NCBI GenBank assembly: GCA_017430945.1
Contig: JAFRMB010000073.1
Span: forward strand, 1-20,847
From: Clostridia bacterium
GTDB taxonomy: Bacteria; Bacillota_A; Clostridia; Christensenellales; Aristaeellaceae
DNA: 20,847 nucleotides
Direction of reading: 5' to 3'
The notes below the pieces were generated by a model. That model saw nothing but the letters and a program-made list of their open reading frames with translations. It did no database searches and was not told the DNA's origin. Position numbers and translations under genes: made by a program. Numbering within the stretch: position 1 is the first letter of the stretch; the number at the start of each line of letters is the position of its first letter. This document shows, in pieces, positions 1 through 6,467 of the stretch.

Positions 1-812
1 CCATGGAGGTCGAGCGCCTGAACGCCGCCTTCGGCTACGCGGACCCGCTGACCGACGTGGGCGAGGTCTTAGGCGTGTGGGTCATCGAGGGCCCGGACGG
101 CCTGGAGGACAAGCTGCCCTTCAAGAAGGCCGGCGTGAACGTGATGGTGGTGCCGGACGTCACCCCCTACAAGAAGCGCAAGGTGCGCATACTCAACGGC
201 GCGCACACCGGCTTCGTGCTGGGCGCGTACCTGGCGGGCTACGACATCGTGCGCGACTGCATGCACGACGACGTCATCCTGGGCTACATGAACAAGATGC
301 TGTATGAAGAGGTCATCCCCACCCTGCCGCTGGACAAGGAGGACTGCAAGCAGTTCGCCAGCGCGGTGCAGGATCGCTTCAACAATCCCTTCGTGAACCA
401 CGAGCTGATGAGCATCTCACTGAACCCTACCAGCAAGTGGCGTGCGCGCAACATGCCCACCTTCCTGGACTACGTGGACCAGATGGGCAAGCTGCCCGCC
501 TGCCTGACCACCTCCTTTGCGGCCTACATCGCGTTCTTCTCGAACGACATCCAGGCGCTGACCGACAAGGGTCTGGTGTGCAGGCGCCCCAAGGGCAACG
601 AGTATACCGCGTCCGACGACCGCTGGGTGCTCGAGTTCTACGATGCCCACAAGGGCGACTCCGTCGAGGACCTGGTGCACGCCGTCATGACCAACACCGA
701 TATGTGGGGCCAGGATCTGACTGAGGTCAAGGGCTTCGAGGCCGAGGTCGTCCGCATCCTGAAGGTCATCCGCGAAAAGGGCGCCGTGGAAGCCTACAAG
801 GCCTGCCTGTAA
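1..812 (+). CDS. uxaB: Altronate oxidoreductase (tagaturonate reductase), C-terminal part; 5' end outside window
   Basis: This is the last 269 residues of an NAD-dependent altronate oxidoreductase, which interconverts tagaturonate and altronate in galacturonate catabolism. The frame is open at the window edge, so the ATG at position 3 is probably internal; family members run to about 480-500 residues and the N-terminal Rossmann half is missing. The visible part carries the long-chain polyol dehydrogenase signature RKVRILNGAHTG (K, N and H spaced as in the mannitol dehydrogenase family), then DRFNNPFVNHELMSISLNPTSK, typical of UxaB rather than UxuB. The enzyme is cytoplasmic. The next functional gene is uxaA, which acts on the altronate formed here, so the pathway assignment is supported by context as well as motifs. 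A GC-rich stem-loop follows the stop codon. Confidence 0.9.
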   Translation, partial: MEVERLNAAFGYADPLTDVGEVLGVWVIEGPDGLEDKLPFKKAGVNVMVVPDVTPYKKRKVRILNGAHTGFVLGAYLAGYDIVRDCMHDDVILGYMNKMLYEEVIPTLPLDKEDCKQFASAVQDRFNNPFVNHELMSISLNPTSKWRARNMPTFLDYVDQMGKLPACLTTSFAAYIAFFSNDIQALTDKGLVCRRPKGNEYTASDDRWVLEFYDAHKGDSVEDLVHAVMTNTDMWGQDLTEVKGFEAEVVRILKVIREKGAVEAYKACL

Positions 813-821
813 GTCAACTCC

Positions 822-858
822 TCGGGCTCGCCGCCGCTCGCCGGCGGCAGCCCGATTT
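822..858 (+). terminator. Strong stem-loop with short T tail between uxaB and the small gene
   Basis: TCGGGCT plus GCCGCC pairs with GGCGGC plus AGCCCGA (13 bp, one bulged C, 7-nt loop), followed by only ATTTG. The short T tract suggests a leaky terminator or an RNA-stabilising/processing hairpin rather than a full stop, since the two genes downstream appear to belong to the same unit. Confidence 0.5.
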
Positions 859-893
859 GCATTCATGATCCATCCAAAGGAGCGATGCGTATT

Positions 894-1076
894 ATGAGCA
901 AGCTCGAGCGATTCGAAGTCCTCCTGAAGGAGGGGAGCAGCCTGTCCGACGCAGGGCAGGTCATGATCCTCAGAGACAAGGAGACCGGCGTCCAGTACCT
1001 CTGGGTCAAGTCCGGCTATGCCGGCGGCCTCACGCCGCTCCTGGACGCGGACGGAAAACCGCTGACGGTCCGATGA
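894..1076 (+). CDS. Small DUF6440-like protein between uxaB and uxaA
   Basis: A 60-residue protein of unknown function. Its pattern (RFEVLLKEGSSLSD..., DKETGVQYLWVKSGYAGGLTPLLD, ADGKPL) fits my memory of the DUF6440 family: short cytoplasmic proteins with a conserved DKETGV-Y...GYAGGLTPLLD core. There is no signal peptide, membrane segment or cysteine. The ATG at 894 is preferred over the in-frame ATG at 885 because AAAGGAG (876-882) lies 11 nt before 894 but only 2 nt before 885. The gene sits 81 nt after uxaB and 42 nt before uxaA on the same strand, so it is probably co-transcribed with them. No role in hexuronate metabolism is established; the family label comes from pattern recognition without an alignment. 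Confidence 0.75.
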   Translation: MSKLERFEVLLKEGSSLSDAGQVMILRDKETGVQYLWVKSGYAGGLTPLLDADGKPLTVR

Positions 1077-1118
1077 CCCCCTTCACCCCATCAAATCGAT
1101 CAATGGAGATACAATGGC

Positions 1119-2597
1119 ATGAATAGATTAGTCCAGATCACCCCCAGGGACATGGTCGCCGTCGCACTTCAGCCGCTCGCCGCGGGCGAAACCATCGACT
1201 ACGGCGCCGGCACGGTCACGCTGCTCGAGGATCTCCCCATGGGCCACAAGGTGGCGCTTCGGGACATCAAAAAGGGCGAGCCGGTCATCAAGTACGGCTT
1301 CCCCATCGGCGAAGCCACCGCGGACATCCCCGCGGGCGGGCACGTGCACACCCATAACATCCACACGCTGCTCTCCGGCGCTCACGACTATGCGTATCGC
1401 CCCACGCACCCCGCGCAGGAGAAGCGCACGCCCGTCACCTTCCCCGGCTACCCCCGCAAGCTCGGGCGCCCGGGCATCCGCAACGAGCTGTGGATCATCC
1501 CCACCGTGGGTTGCGTCAACGACAACGCCAAGGCCATCGCGCATCTGGCGCAGAAGCTGGTGGGCGGCTCCGTCGAGGGGATCTACGCGTTCCCCCATCC
1601 CTACGGTTGTTCGCAGATGGGCGATGACCAGGACAACACCCGCAAGGCCCTGGCGCGGCTTTGCACCCACCCGAACGCGGGCGGCGTGCTGCTGGGGCTC
1701 GGCTGTGAAAACAGCGGCATCGATCAGATCATGCCCCACATGGGCGAATACGACCGCGACCGCGTGCGCACCCTGGTATGCCAGCAGGTCGACGATGAGA
1801 TCGAAGCAGGCCTGGCGCTGGTTAAGGAGCTTGCGGAGAACATGCGGCGCGACGTCCGCGTGCCCTGCCCGGCCGACCAGCTGGTGGTCGGTCTGAAATG
1901 CGGCGGCTCCGACGGCCTCTCCGGCATCACTGCGAACCCCACCATCGGCGTGTTCTCCGACATACTCACCGCGATGGGCGGTTCGACGATCCTCACCGAG
2001 GTGCCCGAGATGTTCGGCGCGGAGACCATCCTGATGGATCGGTGCGAGAACGAAGCGCTGTTCTCGAAGACGGTGCACCTCATCAACGACTTCAAGGCAT
2101 ACTTCGAATCCTATCACATGCCCGTGTACGAGAATCCCTCGCCCGGCAACAAGGCGGGCGGCATCACCACGCTGGAGGACAAGGCGCTGGGCTGCACCCA
2201 GAAGAGCGGCTCCGGTCCGGTCAAGGGCGTGCTCAAGTATGCCGAGCAGGTGGAGGATCCCGGGCTCAACCTGCTGTCTGCCCCCGGCAACGACCTCGTC
2301 GCTTCCACGGCCCTCGCGCTGTCCGGCGCGCAGATCGTGTTGTTCTCCACCGGCCGCGGCACGCCGTTCGGCTGCCCTGTGCCCACGGTGAAGATCGCCA
2401 GCAACACCCCTCTGGCCGAAAAGAAAAAGAACTGGATCGACTTTGACGCCGGCCGGCTGCTCTCAGGCATGACGCTGGACGAGCTCGGTCAGGACCTCAT
2501 GGACTACGTGCTGGCCGTGGCGGGCGGCAAGCTCACCCGCAACGAGATCAACGGCTTCCACGACCTGGCCATATTCAAGCAGGGCGTGACGCTGTGA
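1119..2597 (+). CDS. uxaA: Altronate dehydratase
   Basis: A 492-residue altronate dehydratase converting D-altronate to 2-keto-3-deoxygluconate in the galacturonate branch. The length matches full-size UxaA. Residues 1-95 form the N-terminal SAF domain (VKYG-type turn, then GGHVHTHN), and the large C-terminal part carries GRPGIRNELWIIPTVGCVN, PHPYGCSQMGDD and GLKCGGSDGLSGITANP, whose conserved Cys and His residues fit the metal-dependent family. Translation starts at the ATG at 1119, 10 nt after GGAG (1105-1108). An ATG-GCA-TGA minimal frame at 1113 overlaps this start. The gene is the last of the visible uxa unit and is followed by an intrinsic terminator. It is cytoplasmic, with no truncation or missing motif seen. 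Confidence 0.95.
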   Translation: MNRLVQITPRDMVAVALQPLAAGETIDYGAGTVTLLEDLPMGHKVALRDIKKGEPVIKYGFPIGEATADIPAGGHVHTHNIHTLLSGAHDYAYRPTHPAQEKRTPVTFPGYPRKLGRPGIRNELWIIPTVGCVNDNAKAIAHLAQKLVGGSVEGIYAFPHPYGCSQMGDDQDNTRKALARLCTHPNAGGVLLGLGCENSGIDQIMPHMGEYDRDRVRTLVCQQVDDEIEAGLALVKELAENMRRDVRVPCPADQLVVGLKCGGSDGLSGITANPTIGVFSDILTAMGGSTILTEVPEMFGAETILMDRCENEALFSKTVHLINDFKAYFESYHMPVYENPSPGNKAGGITTLEDKALGCTQKSGSGPVKGVLKYAEQVEDPGLNLLSAPGNDLVASTALALSGAQIVLFSTGRGTPFGCPVPTVKIASNTPLAEKKKNWIDFDAGRLLSGMTLDELGQDLMDYVLAVAGGKLTRNEINGFHDLAIFKQGVTL

Positions 2598-2629
2598 TCC
2601 CCTGACATCTGAAGCTCTCGCATGACGGC

Positions 2630-2661
2630 GCGGCAGGCCACGAACGGCCTGCCGCGTTTTT
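2630..2661 (+). terminator. Intrinsic terminator of the uxa unit
   Basis: A perfect 10-bp stem, GCGGCAGGCC with GGCCTGCCGC, and a 6-nt loop are followed by GTTTTT. It lies 33 nt after the uxaA stop and ends the hexuronate operon. Confidence 0.9.
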
Positions 2662-2877
2662 CGTCTGCCGCGCGACGCAAAACGCAACAATTAATGCTTT
2701 CACATCACAGGCATAATAATCATATTATAGAATAACGATGTTTCTTTATACCGGGCTCGGTATGATGCTCCGCTCGCCGGCTTCGTTCTGTGCCGGGCGA
2801 AGCCCGTCCGATCCGCGCAGCGGCCACCCCGCGTGCGCCGGAGGACCCACCGCAACACATCTGAAAGGAATAACAAC

Positions 2878-3990
2878 ATGAATATCGCTGTTCTGATCGA
2901 CGCCGAAAACGTGTTGCCCAGCCTGGGCGACGCCATCTTCACGCAGGCCGCGTCCATGGGCCCTGTGGTGCACCGCGAGATCTTCGGGGCGTCATCCGCC
3001 CTGTCCGCATGGGTCGAACCCGTGCTGAAGTATGCCATCCACCCGAACCTGACCATCAAAGCCGCCAAGGGCAAGAACTCCTCGGACATCGCCCTGGTGA
3101 TCGGCGCGATGGACCTGCTGGCCGCCGGCGATGTCGATTGCATGATCATCGCCTCGAGCGACAGCGATTTTTCGTCGCTTTCCGTACGGCTGCGCAATGC
3201 AGGCATCGACGTCGTGGGCATGGGCACCGACAAATCCAACCAGCTGTGGCGCACGGCTTGCTCCCGCTTTGTCGTGCTCCAGCCGCCGCAGGCGCGCGCT
3301 TCCCAGTCCAGGCAGGCGGCCCGGCCGGCCGCCCAGCAGCCCTCGCAGGCCCAGTCCGCGCCGGCGCAGGACGCCCAGGGCGACGCCGCAGCAAGCAGCG
3401 GCAAGCGCGCCAAGGCCCCGGTCGCAGGCACGCACGAGGAGCGCATGGCCGTCATCCGCGCGTTCATCGAAAAGCGGCTCCGCTCCAACGGCGGCAGGCT
3501 CCCCAGCGACACCATCTTCACCGCGCTCAACCGCCTGCCGGAATACAAGGTGGACAAGCAGGGTTCGGGCCGCAAGCCCCTCAACTACCTGATCAGCACC
3601 TTCGGCGACGTCTTCCGCTTTGAGGAGGCGCCCGACGGCAAGCGCTGGGTGAGCACGTCCGACGCCAAGCCGCTGCCGCCCGCCGAACCTGGCGAAGCGG
3701 CCGAGGCCGCACCGCTCGATGACGCGGAGGTGCCCGCCTCAGAGGATACCGCGCGCACGCCGGAGATCGACGATACGGCCGCGGTCGACGCTTCGGCGGA
3801 GGATGAGTCCGACGCGCTCGCGCTGCTCGTCAATGCCGGCCTTGAGACGGACGTGGCGCAGCAGATCGTCGTGATCTTCACCGAGAGCCCGAACCTGCGC
3901 ACCGCCTACAACCGGCTGCGCACCACGTTCGGCAGCACGGTCGGCCGGGAATACTACCAGCTGGTCAAGGACATCGCCGAGGGCCGCTGA
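2878..3990 (+). CDS. NYN-domain protein with OST-HTH/LOTUS domain (putative RNA-acting protein)
   Basis: A 370-residue cytoplasmic protein. Residues 1-135 form a NYN (PIN-like) domain with acidic positions D8 (LIDAEN), D70 (NSSDIAL) and D95/D97 (ASSDSDFSS), the set expected for a metal-dependent ribonuclease fold. An Ala/Gln-rich linker (about 136-180) leads to an OST-HTH/LOTUS winged helix (about 184-260: HEERMAVIRAFIEKRL...LNYLISTFGDVFRFEE), which binds RNA in other proteins. An acidic low-complexity linker (about 262-310) precedes a small helical C-terminal module (about 311-368: AGLETDVAQQIVVIF...FGSTVGREYYQLVK). The start is the ATG at 2878, 8 nt after GAAAGGA; an upstream in-frame ATG-like start lacks such a site. 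The gene stands alone with an AT-rich leader (2690-2750) that may hold its promoter. Nuclease or RNA-binding activity is inferred from domain architecture. Confidence 0.88.
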   Translation: MNIAVLIDAENVLPSLGDAIFTQAASMGPVVHREIFGASSALSAWVEPVLKYAIHPNLTIKAAKGKNSSDIALVIGAMDLLAAGDVDCMIIASSDSDFSSLSVRLRNAGIDVVGMGTDKSNQLWRTACSRFVVLQPPQARASQSRQAARPAAQQPSQAQSAPAQDAQGDAAASSGKRAKAPVAGTHEERMAVIRAFIEKRLRSNGGRLPSDTIFTALNRLPEYKVDKQGSGRKPLNYLISTFGDVFRFEEAPDGKRWVSTSDAKPLPPAEPGEAAEAAPLDDAEVPASEDTARTPEIDDTAAVDASAEDESDALALLVNAGLETDVAQQIVVIFTESPNLRTAYNRLRTTFGSTVGREYYQLVKDIAEGR

Positions 3991-4104
3991 CGCCCGGCAT
4001 GGCCCGTACCGATCGCCCCGATGGCGGCGGATCGCGGCGCGTACGCCGTGCCGCAGCGCTTCAATGCGATGCTATAACAATACATTAATTAACTTGTTAC
4101 GCGC

Positions 4105-4134
4105 TTGACCGCGTATGTCACATTCTGCTATAAT
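4105..4134 (+). promoter_or_regulatory. Sigma-70-type promoter of the amino acid symporter
   Basis: TTGACC (4105-4110), an 18-nt spacer and TATAAT (4129-4134) preceded by TGC, giving an extended -10. The start point would be near 4141, leaving a leader of about 50 nt. Confidence 0.85.
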
Positions 4135-4189
4135 ACTCGCGGCGTCTCTTTCGGGACGACGAGATCAGAACTACGGGGAGGTACCTTGC

Positions 4190-5581
4190 ATGGCAGAGAT
4201 CATTGCAAAGCTGGACGGCCTGCTCTGGGGCTGGCCGCTGATCGTACTGCTCTTTGGCACACACATTTTCATCACCGTCCGCACCGGATTCATCCAGAAG
4301 GACATCTTCAAGGCGATCCGCATGAGCGTCACCCGCGATGAAGGGTCCGAGGGCGATGTATCGCAGTTCGGTGCGTTGACCACGGCCCTGTCCTCCACCA
4401 TCGGCACGGGCAACATCGTCGGCGTCGGCACGGCCATCGCGCTGGGCGGCCCGGGCTCCGTGCTCTGGATGTGGCTGACGGGCGTGTTCGGCATGGCGAC
4501 CAAGTACGCCGAGACCATCATCGCCGTGAAGTATCGCGTGAAGAGCGAGAACGGCACCATGATCGGCGGCGCGATGTACGCGCTGGATCGCGGTCTGCAC
4601 GCGCGCTGGGCCGGCATCCTGTTCGCGCTGCTGGCAGCGCTTTGCGGCTTCGGCATCGGCTGCATGGTGCAGGCGAACGCCGTGGTCGGCAACATCACCC
4701 AGAACTTCCACATCCCGGCCGTCGCCGTCGCCATCGTGCTGAGCGTGCTGGTCGGTCTGGTCATCATCGGCGGCATCCACTCGATCACCCGCGTGTCCGA
4801 GCGGCTCGTGCCCTTCATGGCGGTGTTCTACTTCCTGGGCTGCCTGGCCATCCTCATCATGAACGCCAATGTGCTGGGCCAGGCGATCAGCACCATCCTG
4901 AGCTCCGCCTTCACCGCCAAGGCCGTCGGCGGCGGCTTCATCGGCAGCACCATCGCCACCGCCTGCCGCTATGGCTTCGCGCGCGGCCTGTTCTCCAATG
5001 AGTCCGGCATGGGCTCCGCGCCGCTGGTGGCCTCCGCCGCCAAGACGCGCAACCCGAAGCGCCAGGCGCTGGTCTCCATGACGGGCACCTTCTGGGACAC
5101 CGTGGTCATCTGCCTGATGACGGGCCTGGTGCTGGTCACCTGCATCATCAAGTATCCGCACATCGACGGCCTGTCCGGCGACGGCTCCGTGCTGACCAGC
5201 CAGGCGTTCTCGATGATCCCGCACGTCGGGCTGCCGGTTCTGGTGATCGGCCTCATCACCTTCGCCTTCTCCACCATCCTCGGCTGGTACTACTACGGCG
5301 AGCGCTGCGCTGTGTATCTGTTCGGCGAGAAGATCATCCTGCCCTACAAGATCCTGTGGGTCATCGGCGTGTTCGTGGGCTCCATGATGAAGATCGGCGT
5401 CGTATGGGACCTTGCCGACCTCATGAACGGCCTCATGGCCATACCGAACATCATCGCCGTGCTGCTGCTCTCCGGCGTCATCGCCGCCGAGACGAAGAAG
5501 TATTCCGGCAAGCACATCGACGACAAGGACGAGACTCCGATCCCCACGCTGAAGAACGCCACGAAGGGCATCATCGGCTGA
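4190..5581 (+). CDS. Sodium:alanine/glycine symporter (AGCS family)
   Basis: A 463-residue inner-membrane protein of the alanine or glycine:cation symporter family, which takes up small neutral amino acids with Na+ or H+. Family hallmarks are the early GTGNIVGVGTAIALGGPG and VLWMWLTGVFGMATKYAE stretch (about residues 82-115), the FARGLFSNESGMGSAPLVA loop (about 263-281) and about ten hydrophobic segments. The start is the ATG at 4190, 7 nt after GGGGAGGT; the reading frame extends 25 codons further up, but the promoter's likely transcription start near 4141 excludes that. The gene has its own promoter and terminator, so it is monocistronic. Substrate choice between alanine, glycine and others cannot be read from sequence. 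Confidence 0.93.
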   Translation: MAEIIAKLDGLLWGWPLIVLLFGTHIFITVRTGFIQKDIFKAIRMSVTRDEGSEGDVSQFGALTTALSSTIGTGNIVGVGTAIALGGPGSVLWMWLTGVFGMATKYAETIIAVKYRVKSENGTMIGGAMYALDRGLHARWAGILFALLAALCGFGIGCMVQANAVVGNITQNFHIPAVAVAIVLSVLVGLVIIGGIHSITRVSERLVPFMAVFYFLGCLAILIMNANVLGQAISTILSSAFTAKAVGGGFIGSTIATACRYGFARGLFSNESGMGSAPLVASAAKTRNPKRQALVSMTGTFWDTVVICLMTGLVLVTCIIKYPHIDGLSGDGSVLTSQAFSMIPHVGLPVLVIGLITFAFSTILGWYYYGERCAVYLFGEKIILPYKILWVIGVFVGSMMKIGVVWDLADLMNGLMAIPNIIAVLLLSGVIAAETKKYSGKHIDDKDETPIPTLKNATKGIIG

Positions 5582-5604
5582 TCATTCGATCGGGCCTCAC
5601 AGAG

Positions 5605-5639
5605 AACAGCCCCTGTCCCAAGCGGACGGGGGCTGTTTT
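5605..5639 (+). terminator. Intrinsic terminator after the symporter
   Basis: ACAGCCCCTGTCC pairs with GGACGGGGGCTGT over 13 bp (one G-T wobble), with loop CAAGC and a TTTT tail. It begins 24 nt after the stop codon. Confidence 0.92.
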
Positions 5640-5926
5640 CGTGAATGCTCAGTGTTTTTCAACGGGGAGGCTCGACGTCAAGATCCGCATGCGGCGCACA
5701 CGGATCCCTCTGACAGGCAGGTGTCCATCGTTCTTGATGCTGATCCCGATCTGGATCGCAGGCATCTGCAGATGTCTTTTCCGCCCTGCCTTTGCTTCTC
5801 TGCGGTCAACGATGCGCGCATCGCCTCTCTCGGCTCCGCTCAGTCAGAACGAAAGATCCGCTCCGCTCCGTTCGCTTTCAGGTCGATCTCAGTATGATCG
5901 AGCGCGTCCGTTTTCTCCCGAGAATG

Positions 5927-5955
5927 CGATCCCGGCGGATATGCCGCCGGGATCG
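5927..5955. repeat. 12-bp perfect hairpin
   Basis: CGATCCCGGCGG (5927-5938) pairs exactly with CCGCCGGGATCG (5944-5955) around a 5-nt loop ATATG. No T tract follows on either strand, so it is not a standard terminator. It lies 290 nt after the symporter terminator and serves no visible gene. Confidence 0.75.
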
Positions 5956-6076
5956 ATCCAGGGGGCGTCTCAGATCCACGAAAGCTGCACCTGCCACATC
6001 GTCGTGGCGTCATCGATCGCCGTTCATCCCCGCCACATGGACGCCATGCCATGATCGCCGTCCGTCGCCCCGTGCC

Positions 6077-6093
6077 GGCGACCATCGGTCGCC
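6077..6093. repeat. Palindromic repeat, GGCGACC family, copy 1
   Basis: GGCGACC-ATC-GGTCGCC, a perfect 7-bp hairpin followed by AT. The same unit recurs at 6355-6371 and 12502-12518. Confidence 0.75.
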
Positions 6094-6166
6094 ATCCGTC
6101 GCCCGCATGGACACCTCGTTCGGGCGATGAGCATGCCCCCCGCGACAGGCATGTGTGTAGTCCCCA

Positions 6167-6193
6167 CCGTAGGGATGCCATAATGGCGTCCGC
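6167..6193. repeat. Palindromic repeat, CCGTAGGG family, copy 1
   Basis: CCGTAGGG is followed by an 8-bp hairpin GATGCCAT-A-ATGGCGTC (one G-T pair) and CGC. The same head and palindrome recur at 11295 and 12119, each time in non-coding DNA. Confidence 0.75.
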
Positions 6194-6262
6194 ATAATAC
6201 CCGGCCGACCGCTGCCACCACAAATCACGTTACTACGACAGGTGGTCGCGTGACCCACGTAG

Positions 6263-6282
6263 GGGCGATCTCCCGATCGCCC
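6263..6282. repeat. Palindromic repeat after a CACGTA head
   Basis: GGGCGATC-TCCC-GATCGCCC, a perfect 8-bp hairpin directly after CACGTAG. The head GTAGGG is shared with the CCGTAGGG family while the stem differs. Confidence 0.7.
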
Positions 6283-6354
6283 GCGCCACCTGATGGACCC
6301 CGAAGCCGGATCATGGCGTCCCTTCGGCAGGTGGTGGCGTTCCCATACCTTACC

Positions 6355-6371
6355 GGCGACCACCGGTCGCC
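6355..6371. repeat. Palindromic repeat, GGCGACC family, copy 2
   Basis: GGCGACC-ACC-GGTCGCC followed by AT, identical in both arms to the copy at 6077 and differing only in the loop. Confidence 0.75.
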
Positions 6372-6413
6372 ATACCAACCCCACAGATCCCTCCGCGCTC
6401 CCGCCTCAACGGA

Positions 6414-6448
6414 TCGAGCCGCCCCGCCACACAGGCGGAGCGGCTCGA
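6414..6448 (-). terminator. Stem-loop after the flavoprotein gene, possible terminator without T tract
   Basis: TCGAGCCGCCCCGCC (6414-6428) pairs with GGCGGAGCGGCTCGA (6434-6448) over 15 positions with one mismatch and a 5-nt loop. It lies 20 nt beyond the flavoprotein stop codon on the minus strand. No run of T follows, so a role as a transcript 3' end or stabilising hairpin is inferred from position alone. Confidence 0.45.
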
Positions 6449-6467
6449 AGTGTCGTTCTGCGATCGA

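Larger units (their letters stand above)
5641..6413. other. Non-coding stretch rich in small palindromes
   Basis: About 770 bp with no convincing gene. Open frames on both strands lack family motifs and ribosome binding sites. The first 280 bp look featureless. From about 5927 on the stretch carries a series of short perfect inverted repeats, entered separately, several of which recur near 11.3 and 12.1-12.5 kb. A further related unit lies at 6039-6063, where GGACG pairs with CGTCC around ATGATCG. Confidence 0.7.

Noticed and set aside
2700..3584. Minus-strand frame of 294 codons across the NYN gene and its leader
   Set aside because: No family pattern, and it is antisense to conserved NYN and LOTUS domains.
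4118..5515. Long antisense frame (465 codons) over the symporter gene
   Set aside because: The composition is implausible (His/Asp/Gln repeats) and it lacks a ribosome binding site; the plus strand is a clear AGCS transporter.
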